64,000 bases of DNA from Thiotrichales bacterium 19S9-11. Its GTDB lineage: Bacteria; Pseudomonadota; Gammaproteobacteria; Francisellales; Francisellaceae. This document shows, piece after piece, positions 56,545 through 64,000 of this stretch (the first letter of the stretch is position 1; every line of letters begins with the position of its first letter). A model generated the notes under the pieces. That model was not told where the DNA came from. It saw nothing but the letters and a program-made list of their open reading frames with translations, and did not search any database. The DNA lies in the NCBI GenBank assembly GCA_021713395.1, contig JAKJJT010000001.1:372001-436000 (forward strand), in the 5' to 3' direction. Made by a program: the position numbers and the translations under genes.

Positions 56545-58608
56545 CTAACTCTGTTTAAACTTCAAGCCGCTACCTAACCAACGCTGAATCAGGCTTGGGA
56601 TAATATTAGGTTGTTTTTCTAAAATAGCATCAGTTAACTCGGTGACTAGGCTTAGGTGCTTTTGATCTCTAATAATATCAGCAATTTTAAAGTTAATATT
56701 ACCGGTTTGTTTGGTACCTAAAAGTTCACCCGGGCCTCTTAGCATTAAGTCTTTTTCAGCAATATAAAACCCATCAGTTGATTCTCTAATCACATTTAGG
56801 CGCATTTTTGCTGTTTCACTTAAGTCAGGGTGATAAAGTAAAATACATGTACCTTTTAAGCTACCCCTACCAATACGACCTCTTAATTGGTGTAATTGAG
56901 ACAGGCCAAGGCGTTCAGGGTTTTCAATTACCATAACTGAGGCATTGGGTACATCGACGCCAACCTCTATGACAGTTGTTGCAACCAGTAGCTGTATTTC
57001 TCCATCTTTAAACTGTTGCATAATATTAAGCTTTTCTTTTGGTTTTAGTTTGCCATGAATTAGTTCAATATTAATGCCTTTAAATGCGTTTTGTAGTATT
57101 TGTAGTAAATTTTGAGCATCTTCAAGTTCACTTAGAGCTTCAGATTCTTCAATTAAAGGACATACCCAATAAGCTTGTAATCCCTTTTTAAACTCATGTT
57201 TTAACTTTTTTATTAACTCATCTCTTTTTGCATTGGAAAAAGCAACCGTTTGAATTGGCTGTCTGCCTTTAGGTAGCTCATCAATTATAGAGACTTCTAA
57301 GTCGCCATAGATTGTCATTGTTAATGTTCTTGGAATTGGTGTTGCACTCATGATCAATTGATGTGGTTTATATTTGTCAATAACACCTTTATTTAATAGG
57401 TCATAGCGCTGCTTAACACCAAAGCGATGCTGTTCATCAATAATAATAAGTCCTAACTGTTTAAATAAAATATCATCTTGAAAGACTGCATGCGTTCCAA
57501 TAAGAATATCAATCGTTCCATCTTTTAATTTATCAACTAGTTTTTGCCTTTGTTTGACTGTCGTTTTGCTTGTAATTAAAGCAATATCAATGCCCATTGG
57601 CTTAAACCATTGCTTAAATGTTTTCTCATGTTGTTCAGCTAGAATTTCAGTTGGTGCCATAATTGCAACTTGGAGCTTTGATTTTACCAGCATTGTACAT
57701 GCAGCAGCAGCAACTAAAGTTTTTCCTGAGCCAACATCTCCTTGGATTAACCTTGCCATTGGGTGAGACAAACTTAAGTCTTTTTTAATATCATTAATCA
57801 CACGAATTTGTGCATTTGTTGGTTTAAAAGGAATTTGATTAAAGAGCTTTTTTAGAAGTGTCTTATCAGTGCATTGATAAGCATATGCGTCATTATGGCT
57901 ATCTTTTAGAAGGCGAACACTAAGTCTGTGTGCAATTAATTCTTCAATAATTAAACGTTGTTGTAATTTGTATTGAAATGCTTTTAAACGCTGAATGTCG
58001 GTATCTTTAGGTGGACTATGAATAAAGTTAAGTGATTCATATAGATCAGAAAATCCATGTTGTTGAGATAACCATTTGGGTAATAGGTCATCTAAATGAT
58101 TGCTATTTTCTTTTAGTACTATTTGAATATACTTAGCAATCGTTTGTGAGCTAATACCTTCAGTTACAGGATAAATTGGCGTTAGCTGATTAGGTAGTGA
58201 GTGATGTTTTTTTGTGCTTAAAACCTGATATTCTGGATGAATCATTTGCCAGAATCCATTTTGATATTTTGCTTGTCCAAATACACGAACACGTGTGCCT
58301 TCTTTAAGTTGTGCTACTTGATTGGGATAAAAATGGAAAAAAACAAGCGCTAAAGGTAATTGGCTTTGATCTTGAATAAAAACTTTAAGCATTCGCTTTC
58401 GAGCTCGAATTACTTGAGCCTGAATGACGGTGCCTTCAACTTGCGATTTTTGGTCATAATGAAGCGCTTTGATTAAGCTTAATTTTGTGCGATCTTGATA
58501 GTCTCGAGGCAAATAAAATACTAAATCATCAAGTGTTTGAATGCCAAGTTTTTGAAATTTTCTTAGCATGTGTGTGCCAATACCTTTGATTTGATCTAGT
58601 GTATTCAT
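56545..58608 (-). CDS. recG: ATP-dependent DNA helicase RecG
   Basis: Branch-migrating helicase of 687 residues (693 in E. coli) that regresses forks and processes Holliday junctions. The N-terminal wedge/OB domain is about residues 1-190 (DDLVFYLPRDYQDRT, VRVFGQAKYQNGFWQMIHPEY). Walker A is RLIQGDVGSGKTLVAAAA near residues 281-298, then DEQHRFG near residue 395, SATPIPRTL near residue 421, VATTVIEVGVDVPNASVM near residue 541 and QLRGRIGRG near residue 576. The AsmA-family gene lies 25 bases upstream on the same strand, so they are probably co-transcribed. Confidence 0.98.
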   Translation of the reverse strand: MNTLDQIKGIGTHMLRKFQKLGIQTLDDLVFYLPRDYQDRTKLSLIKALHYDQKSQVEGTVIQAQVIRARKRMLKVFIQDQSQLPLALVFFHFYPNQVAQLKEGTRVRVFGQAKYQNGFWQMIHPEYQVLSTKKHHSLPNQLTPIYPVTEGISSQTIAKYIQIVLKENSNHLDDLLPKWLSQQHGFSDLYESLNFIHSPPKDTDIQRLKAFQYKLQQRLIIEELIAHRLSVRLLKDSHNDAYAYQCTDKTLLKKLFNQIPFKPTNAQIRVINDIKKDLSLSHPMARLIQGDVGSGKTLVAAAACTMLVKSKLQVAIMAPTEILAEQHEKTFKQWFKPMGIDIALITSKTTVKQRQKLVDKLKDGTIDILIGTHAVFQDDILFKQLGLIIIDEQHRFGVKQRYDLLNKGVIDKYKPHQLIMSATPIPRTLTMTIYGDLEVSIIDELPKGRQPIQTVAFSNAKRDELIKKLKHEFKKGLQAYWVCPLIEESEALSELEDAQNLLQILQNAFKGINIELIHGKLKPKEKLNIMQQFKDGEIQLLVATTVIEVGVDVPNASVMVIENPERLGLSQLHQLRGRIGRGSLKGTCILLYHPDLSETAKMRLNVIRESTDGFYIAEKDLMLRGPGELLGTKQTGNINFKIADIIRDQKHLSLVTELTDAILEKQPNIIPSLIQRWLGSGLKFKQS

Positions 58609-58633
58609 AGGTTACCTTATGTTGTTTATCTTT

Positions 58634-60205
58634 TTACAGGTTTTGTAAGAACTGATTAATTTTATCATTGAGTTCCTTATTATTTTTTAGTTGACCGCCT
58701 AACTCGATATGTAAGTTTTTTGTTAGAAGCGGCTCAATTTGTTTTAATAACGTATTAAATTGAATCCCCGAGCGTATTTGGCTTTGATGATTTTTCTTAA
58801 AAATAGCATAAGGGATATAAATTAATGGTTGGCCTTTATCATTTTGTCTATGCTTTGTTTGAGGGCTGTATGGGTAAGCATTAATAATATATTCAAATGC
58901 ATTTTGATCTAAATAATAATGGCCATTGCCTGTTAGGTAAAAATTGTCACCTTGAAGTGAAATTTCTGTTGTATTAATCGTTTCTTTTTCAAGTTTATTG
59001 GTAATGTTGATATTTTGAACCTCAGTTGTTAAACCATTATTTGAGTTAATTTGCCCTTGGTTTGATAATAAAGGTTTCATTTGATGATTAATTTTAACTA
59101 AGGATGATTGAAATTTAGACCATGAGTGAATGGATTGTATTAACTCATCCATATCCTTTGCAATTTGGTTTAAATTAATACCTTTAAGTATGCCCTTTGG
59201 TGAGCTAATTATATTTGAACCATAGATATAGTATTGATCATTTGACGCTTTACTAATATCAAATTTCCCATGGCTATGTAGTAGGCTTAAGCTAAATAGA
59301 GTGCCTTTTAAATCTATATAGTCACTGATAATAAAAGGTTTAAGGTCAATTGAGTAGTCAATTGTTATTTTTTGCTCTAGTGTTATACCAAGATTACCAT
59401 TAACTTGGCTTTTTCCAAGATTACCCTTGATTTGATTAAGTGATATGTCTTTAGGGCTGCCTTTAATATTGAAGGTAAGCTTATCAATGCTAGTAGCATT
59501 ATTATTTGTAAATTTAGGTAGTTGGTAATTAAATAACTTTGTTAATTCATTAAGGCTCTCACCTTTCATTGAAATATGCCCGTAGTAACTTGACTGATCA
59601 ATAAGGTATTTACTATTAATTAAGTCAATATCAAATTGATTATTAATAATAAGTTCAACTTTTTGGCTTGTTAGAATGCTAGGTGTTATTTTAATACGAT
59701 AGCTATGAAAGCGAATTATGTTATCTAGCTTATTTTTTAGTTTCAGTTCTCCTTTTATATTATCTAGCATAATTTCATTTTGATAAATATTGACAGTTGT
59801 TTGAAGTGCTAAGGATATAGGTGTATCTTTAACGATGGCTTTAGGAATATCAATTTTTGTAATAGGAATAACTTGTTGCTTAGAAGTATCAAAGTAGTAA
59901 CTTACCATAGACCAAGGGTTAATTTGAATTTCAGCTGATTGCCATGATGCAAGTACATCTGTTTGGTTAGAATCATTTAATAGTGAGGATTTTCCAATAT
60001 CAATGCTGATATTCTTCCCATTAAAATGCCAACTGATACCACCATGAATGGATAGTGTTTTTCCAGTTGATCTTTTAACCATTTGTTCAATTTCTTTTTT
60101 ATATTGATTTAAATCAAGACTAAACCAAAGAATTGACATGCCAATTAGTAAGAGAATAATGAGTGTTAATAAAATATAAATAAACCAGCGAATTAGCCGT
60201 TTCAA
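58634..60205 (-). CDS. AsmA-family envelope protein
   Basis: A 523-residue protein with one N-terminal membrane segment (residues 7-30, FIYILLTLIILLLIGMSILW). LDLNQYKKEIEQMVKRSTGKTLSIHGGISW follows at residues 31-60, the AsmA N-terminal signature. The remainder is a periplasmic, Asn/Ser/Ile-rich beta structure with the AsmA C-terminal KGINLNQIAKDMDELIQ near residue 345. AsmA proteins influence outer membrane assembly and lipid homeostasis; this one is shorter than E. coli AsmA (617). It is first in the transcript with recG and divergent from lptM. Confidence 0.88.
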   Translation of the reverse strand: MKRLIRWFIYILLTLIILLLIGMSILWFSLDLNQYKKEIEQMVKRSTGKTLSIHGGISWHFNGKNISIDIGKSSLLNDSNQTDVLASWQSAEIQINPWSMVSYYFDTSKQQVIPITKIDIPKAIVKDTPISLALQTTVNIYQNEIMLDNIKGELKLKNKLDNIIRFHSYRIKITPSILTSQKVELIINNQFDIDLINSKYLIDQSSYYGHISMKGESLNELTKLFNYQLPKFTNNNATSIDKLTFNIKGSPKDISLNQIKGNLGKSQVNGNLGITLEQKITIDYSIDLKPFIISDYIDLKGTLFSLSLLHSHGKFDISKASNDQYYIYGSNIISSPKGILKGINLNQIAKDMDELIQSIHSWSKFQSSLVKINHQMKPLLSNQGQINSNNGLTTEVQNINITNKLEKETINTTEISLQGDNFYLTGNGHYYLDQNAFEYIINAYPYSPQTKHRQNDKGQPLIYIPYAIFKKNHQSQIRSGIQFNTLLKQIEPLLTKNLHIELGGQLKNNKELNDKINQFLQNL

Positions 60206-60263
60206 TAGAACTCTCCTTATATAAGATTATTGAAGAATCTTAATATTTCTTTTTAAAGCTTGG

Positions 60264-60292
60264 TTGAATAGACAAGTCCATTTCGTTAGAAT
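60264..60292 (+). promoter_or_regulatory. Predicted promoter of lptM-OMP-MFS genes
   Basis: TTGAAT at 60264-60269 and TAGAAT at 60287-60292 are 17 bases apart (4 and 5 of 6). It is 43 bases before the lptM start. The related pair TTGAAA/TAGAAT precedes the LbtU-like porin, so this form of promoter recurs for outer-membrane proteins here. Confidence 0.5.
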
Positions 60293-60335
60293 GCTTTCAA
60301 TCGGTTTTATATTATAAACAATTTGAATGGGAAAT

Positions 60336-60500
60336 ATGAGTCAGTTTTTTAAATTTATTTGCTTAAGCGTAATTTCAATTCATCTTACTGCTTGTGGACA
60401 GATAGGGCCTTTGTATTTACCAAAAGATAAAAAAACACCTCAAGATGTGGAGCAACAAAAAAAACCTTCAATAACAAACTCTGAGGCATCAGAAAAATAA
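60336..60500 (+). CDS. lptM: LptM/YifL-like small lipoprotein
   Basis: A 54-residue lipoprotein too short for usual ORF filters. The signal MSQFFKFICLSVISIHLTAC ends in the lipobox LTAC (Cys20), followed by GQIGPLYLPKDKK, the LptM signature (C-G-x-x-G-P-L-Y-x-P). In E. coli LptM binds the LptD/BamA assembly intermediate and promotes oxidative maturation of LptD. The C-terminal 30 residues are polar and Lys/Gln-rich. It usually precedes lysA/dapF; here an outer-membrane protein gene follows after 30 bases. A GGGAAAT precedes the ATG. Confidence 0.85.
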   Translation: MSQFFKFICLSVISIHLTACGQIGPLYLPKDKKTPQDVEQQKKPSITNSEASEK

Positions 60501-60530
60501 TAATAGATTGAATAAAAGGAGTTATTCATC

Positions 60531-61493
60531 ATGCGGGTTGTTCATAAAGTGAGATTTTTAGTTGTAGGGTTAGTCATTGTCTTTGGTTATATAACACCGA
60601 TAAGTTTAGCAGCAAGTAATGTTAGTGCCCAAGAAGCTAAAAATTTAGCCATCAAGTATCAAGCACTTGCTAAGTACTATGAAGACTTAGCAAAAAGTTT
60701 AACAGATTCATCTGGTGGTCAGATAGATAAGGAAGAAGAAAAGGTTTCTGAAACAACAATGAAGAAGCAGGCAGGCGGTAGTCAAACATTAGATGAGATT
60801 GCGAAAAAGCAAGCAGCAAGTCCATTTAGTGGTACTAATGCCTCTCTAGGAGCCCAGTATAATACAGGAAATACAGCCCAGAGAAATATTGCAGCAGCGA
60901 TGAATTTAAATTATAAACAGTCAAAAAAAGTATTACATACCTTAACTGCAAATTATCAGAATGCATTTGATTATGATACAGAGGAAACAACGACAAATAA
61001 GTTCTTTGCTAGTGCGCAGAGTGAATACAACTTCAACCAGTATAATGGTCTTTATGCTAACCTTCAGTATTTAAATGACCAGAAAAGTGGTTATGTTTAT
61101 CAAATTAATGAAAACGTTGGTTATAGACGTAGGCTATATCAACGTAATGGCATGTCATTTGATTTATTCTTTGGTCCTGGTATGCAGCAAACAAGAGAAA
61201 CACAAGATACAGGTGGTGGCTTTTCTAATGAGCCTTCAGTGCAAGTAAAAACACAATATAAATGGAAGCTTAATGATAAGAGCAATTATAACCAAATTTT
61301 GCAGTGGATTAAAACGCCAAGGCATTATACAGTTGGTTTAACCATGGCATTAACAACCTCAATCTATAACAGTTTTGGTTTGCAACCATCTTTTACGCTA
61401 AGCTATGACTCAAACCCCCCAACGAAAAGTAATGGGTCACAATTGAAAAAAGTAGACACAACAACACAATTATCATTAGTATATAATTTCTAA
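60531..61493 (+). CDS. DUF481-type outer membrane beta-barrel protein
   Basis: A 320-residue protein: signal peptide (about residues 1-28, ending ISLAA), a polar coiled-coil-like N-terminal segment (NVSAQEAKNLAIKYQALAKYYEDLAKSL) to about residue 95, then a beta-barrel with alternating aromatic strands (SLGAQYNTGNTAQRNIAAAMNLNYKQ) that matches the salt-induced/DUF481 (YdiY) outer membrane family and ends VYNF, a barrel C-terminal Phe. AAAAGGAG supports the start at 60531. Its TAA shares a base with the ATG of the MFS gene (TAATG), so translation is coupled. The substrate is unknown. Confidence 0.78.
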   Translation: MRVVHKVRFLVVGLVIVFGYITPISLAASNVSAQEAKNLAIKYQALAKYYEDLAKSLTDSSGGQIDKEEEKVSETTMKKQAGGSQTLDEIAKKQAASPFSGTNASLGAQYNTGNTAQRNIAAAMNLNYKQSKKVLHTLTANYQNAFDYDTEETTTNKFFASAQSEYNFNQYNGLYANLQYLNDQKSGYVYQINENVGYRRRLYQRNGMSFDLFFGPGMQQTRETQDTGGGFSNEPSVQVKTQYKWKLNDKSNYNQILQWIKTPRHYTVGLTMALTTSIYNSFGLQPSFTLSYDSNPPTKSNGSQLKKVDTTTQLSLVYNF

Positions 61494-62719
61494 TGAAGGA
61501 AAAAAAGTTAACTAACTTCTTTAAGTTATCCTTTGGTAATATCATTGAGTGGTATGATTTTTCACTATATATCTATTTTGCTAATAGTATTACTGTTAGT
61601 TTTTTTCCGTCAGAAGATCACCATACCGGTATGCTATTAACCTTTTTTACATTCTTCTTAGGGTTTGTTGCAAGACCATTAGGTGGTTTTTTAATGGGCG
61701 TGATTGCTGATCGTTTAAGCCAAACATTTGCTGTTAATCTTTGTGTGATATTAATGGGCGTGACAACTTTCTTAATCGCATTTGTACCAACCTATGAGCA
61801 AATTGGCATTTATGCGCCAGTTGTTTTGGTTTTATTTCGTATTCTTCAAGGCATATCAGTTGGCGGGCAGTTTCCAGGGTTAATCAGCTTATCAGTTGAT
61901 GATTATAGTAAACATAAAGCATTTGCAATTAGTTTAGTTTTTAGTATTTCAAGCTTGGGTTTTTTATTAGCATCTGCTGTGAGTTATTTGATGAGCTTGT
62001 GGATGCCAGATGTAAATAATCAGTTTTCTTGGCGAATTGCATTTGCTTCAAGTGCAATTCTATTTTTAATTTATCTTGGATTAAATTATCGGTTGATAAA
62101 AGAGCCAATAAAAAGAAATTATCAAAGAAATGATCGACAGCTAGTAGTTTCTTTATTATTGCAATGGCGCTTGATTTTAGCTGTTATTTGTTTAACGACA
62201 ATGGCAGCATCACTTTATTTTTTAGTTTTTACTTACCTTGTGAGTTATCAAATTGATTATTTATTAATAAAGCCTCAACGTGCTTATTTTATTAATACTT
62301 TAACTCTAGTGTTAGCCTGTATTGGTTATCCTGTTTTTGGATTTTTAGCTGATCGTTTTGGTTATTTAAAGCAGTTTTTATTAGCGCTTATTTTATTATT
62401 AATTTTTATTATACCATTGATGTGGTTGATTCAGACAAAGGCGAGTTTATTGATTTTTTTAGCATTAAGTATTTTTACTTTATTAATGACGATGATGCAG
62501 GGGGCTGTTTCGCCTTTGTTTGCAGCTGTTTTTGATCAACAATGGCGAACAACTGGTTGTGCTTTATCTTATAGTATTGGTAATACAATTGCAGGACTTG
62601 CACCTTTTATTGCCGAAACTTTAGCATTTTATGACCCTAGTTATGGTGTTAGTTTATTTATGCTTTTATTATTATTAATTGGAAGTGTAGGCATGCTAAT
62701 TATTTTTTATAAAAACTAA
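61493..62719 (+). CDS. MFS transporter, ProP-like metabolite:H+ symporter type
   Basis: Inner-membrane carrier of 408 residues with about 12 membrane segments. GNIIEWYDFSLYIYFANSI at residues 15-33 and VARPLGGFLMGVIADRLSQ near residues 59-77 are signatures of the ProP/metabolite:H+ symporter group. Its start overlaps the stop of the outer-membrane protein gene by one base (TAATG), which suggests that the pair moves one substrate across both membranes. The loop after segment 2 lacks the usual G-R-[KR] (ADRLSQTF). Convergent comF overlaps its last 4 bases. Confidence 0.85.
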   Translation: MKEKKLTNFFKLSFGNIIEWYDFSLYIYFANSITVSFFPSEDHHTGMLLTFFTFFLGFVARPLGGFLMGVIADRLSQTFAVNLCVILMGVTTFLIAFVPTYEQIGIYAPVVLVLFRILQGISVGGQFPGLISLSVDDYSKHKAFAISLVFSISSLGFLLASAVSYLMSLWMPDVNNQFSWRIAFASSAILFLIYLGLNYRLIKEPIKRNYQRNDRQLVVSLLLQWRLILAVICLTTMAASLYFLVFTYLVSYQIDYLLIKPQRAYFINTLTLVLACIGYPVFGFLADRFGYLKQFLLALILLLIFIIPLMWLIQTKASLLIFLALSIFTLLMTMMQGAVSPLFAAVFDQQWRTTGCALSYSIGNTIAGLAPFIAETLAFYDPSYGVSLFMLLLLLIGSVGMLIIFYKN

Positions 62720-63441
62720 TAAATTCTTCTGGCGAAAGTGATTGTATAAATTTCTCTTACCCCTGTTAACTGGAGGGTATGACAGAAAGATTTAAGTGTG
62801 CTACCAGTTGTAAAGATATCATCAACGACAAGAACAGACTCATAAGTTTTATTTGATACAATTTCAAAGGCATTAGTAACATTTGCATTTCTTTCTTTTC
62901 CTTTTAGCAATGTTTGGGGTTTGGTTTTTTTTATACGTTTAGCATAAAATGGGTCAACTGGAATATTTAACTTGCTAGATAGTGATTTTGCTAATTGCTG
63001 GCTTTGATTAAAGCCACGTTTAATATTACGCATTCGATGGATTGGAACAGGGATAATGCAGTTAAAATTAAGGCTATTTAATTCGTTATTAAGGTTTTCA
63101 GTTAGTAGCTTACAAATAATAACTTGTGCTTTAAAATTGGCTTTAAATTTAAATTGTTGGAAAATTTTTTCAATTAATCCTTGATATTGATAACTAATAA
63201 AAAGCCTATTCCAAGGTGGGGGTGATATGAGACATTGCTCACAATATGTTTTATATGTACGTTGTATTAAGCCACAACCATAGCAGCTATTTAGAGGAAA
63301 TTTTAGAGGCATAATTTCATCATAACAGTAATCACATAATAAGTTTTTAGAGTACTGACTGCAGCAGATGCAAAGCGTTTCAAAGACGAATGATTTTACT
63401 ATTGAAAAAGACTTTTTTATAATAGGACTTAAATTAGGCAT
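62716..63441 (-). CDS. comF: ComF-family amidophosphoribosyltransferase-like protein
   Basis: Cytosolic competence-related protein, 241 residues. Two C-x-x-C pairs and further cysteines (CICC, CDYC, CYGC, CEQC, residues 23-70) form the zinc region. IIPVPIHRMRNIKRGFNQSQQLAKSL lies near residues 131-156. The PRPP-binding motif reads VLVVDDIFTTGSTL near residues 203-216. ComF is needed for natural transformation in several Proteobacteria, and other work links it to DNA uptake through the inner membrane. It is divergent from the bioC-like gene with only 14 bases between starts. Confidence 0.95.
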   Translation of the reverse strand: MPNLSPIIKKSFSIVKSFVFETLCICCSQYSKNLLCDYCYDEIMPLKFPLNSCYGCGLIQRTYKTYCEQCLISPPPWNRLFISYQYQGLIEKIFQQFKFKANFKAQVIICKLLTENLNNELNSLNFNCIIPVPIHRMRNIKRGFNQSQQLAKSLSSKLNIPVDPFYAKRIKKTKPQTLLKGKERNANVTNAFEIVSNKTYESVLVVDDIFTTGSTLKSFCHTLQLTGVREIYTITFARRIY

Positions 63442-63455
63442 GGGTTTATCTATTA

Positions 63456-64000
63456 ATGTTTGAATTATATAAGAAAATTAATACACAAAAAGATAATAAA
63501 AATCAATTGGTGTATGATTTTATCAATGAAGTCTCATTTCGTTTACTTGATAAGCTAACGTTTGTACAAGCAAAATTTAGTAAAATATTACTGATAGGTT
63601 TTTGGTCAGATCAGGCAATTGAACAGATAAGTATTAGTTATGTTGACTCAACGATTGATTATTTTGATCAAGGTTGTTTAGAAAATAAGCATTATGACTT
63701 GATTTTATCAAATTTATATTTACATCATTTTGACCAACCAAAAAGACACTTAGAAAACTTAAAAAAATGCTTATCAGATAAGGGACAAGTTTACTTTTCA
63801 AGCATTGGCCCAATGACATTTAATCCATTTATTCAAGTAGAGCAAGCACCCGCTAGCTGGACTGATATGCATCATTTAGGTGATCAATTAAAGGCACTGG
63901 CATATAAAGACTCCGTATTGGATCAAGAACAAATTATTTATACTTATAAAACAGATGCTCAATTTAAGCTTGATTTAGTAACAATCTTTCCAGTATTAGC
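63456..64000 (+). CDS. BioC-like methyltransferase-fold protein, 3' part outside window
   Basis: About 181 residues are visible and the frame runs off the window. YDLILSNLYLHHFDQPKRHLENLKKCLSDKGQVYFSSIGP is the class I SAM-methyltransferase post-motif region (strand 4, helix, strand 5). WTDMHHLGDQLKALAYKDSVLDQE matches the DMHDLGD stretch of BioC (malonyl-ACP O-methyltransferase, biotin synthesis). However, the SAM-binding glycine motif (LDxGxGxG) is not seen: the expected place reads KILLIGFWSDQAIEQI. The fold is clear, the activity doubtful. BioC genes are often next to comF/bioH, as here. Confidence 0.7.
   Translation, partial: MFELYKKINTQKDNKNQLVYDFINEVSFRLLDKLTFVQAKFSKILLIGFWSDQAIEQISISYVDSTIDYFDQGCLENKHYDLILSNLYLHHFDQPKRHLENLKKCLSDKGQVYFSSIGPMTFNPFIQVEQAPASWTDMHHLGDQLKALAYKDSVLDQEQIIYTYKTDAQFKLDLVTIFPVL

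Overview
The window is a 64 kb, AT-rich (roughly one third G+C by eye), densely coded chromosomal segment of a gammaproteobacterium. Gammaproteobacterial arrangements are visible: ribF-ileS, maf-rng-yhdP, bamE divergent from fur, a DciA-type gene divergent from secA, ybaB-recR. An LbtU-like siderophore porin, a Pht-like intraphagosomal-type MFS carrier, several proline/betaine-type MFS carriers, a secreted S1/P1 nuclease and the low G+C together suggest the Francisella/Fastidiosibacter/Piscirickettsia or Legionella side of the class. That placement is inference; no rRNA or tRNA gene lies in the window to test it. I saw no insertion sequence, prophage or CRISPR array.

Layout. 1-3.9 kb: ileS (cut by the window edge) and ribF on the minus strand, then glutaredoxin 2. 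3.9-11.7 kb: pckA, then maf-rng-yhdP, with a pentanucleotide repeat directly before maf. 11.7-15.9 kb: the most interesting locus, an operon of an MFS carrier, a PhyH/2-oxoglutarate dioxygenase like PhnY/TmpA and an HD-domain diiron oxygenase like PhnZ/TmpB, preceded by a sequence that looks like a PhoB box, followed by queF. 16-20.6 kb: aspS, yhhQ, a cysteine-synthase-family gene, ybaB, recR. 20.6-24.5 kb: two MFS carriers, a small membrane-anchored RMF-like protein and a half-length periplasmic binding protein. 24.5-29.5 kb: bamE, fur, a SIS protein, a membrane protein, a 2-Cys peroxiredoxin and an LbtU-like porin closed by a clear terminator. 29.5-34.2 kb: purine nucleoside phosphorylase, dnaQ, a MaoC-type hydratase, gyrB. 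34.2-36.9 kb: two glycosyltransferases and a polysaccharide deacetylase, probably for LPS or another surface glycan. 36.9-47.3 kb: dciA-like, secA, priA, a POT peptide transporter, a DEAD-box helicase, a DUF6356 protein, mnmA. 47.4-49.7 kb: small accessory genes, including a VOC/GNAT pair divergent from a TetR regulator with two operator-like inverted repeats between them. 49.6-60.2 kb: a FadH-like reductase, anmK, a small membrane protein, a DsbG-like lipoprotein, S1/P1 nuclease, glpX, recG, an AsmA-family gene. 60.3-64 kb: an lptM-like lipoprotein gene missed by long-ORF searches, a DUF481-type outer-membrane protein, an MFS carrier, comF and the start of a bioC-like gene.

How the parts fit. 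PckA and GlpX are gluconeogenic enzymes; with peptide, amino-acid-type and osmolyte-type carriers they suggest growth on amino acids or peptides. The 11.7-15 kb operon would release phosphate (plus glycine or glycine betaine) from an aminoethylphosphonate during phosphate starvation. Its three genes, the PhoB-like box, and a C-terminal domain of about 150 residues added to the PhnZ-like enzyme are the best candidate for a little-described system here. Many annotated starts deserve revision, and the preferred ones are given entry by entry.
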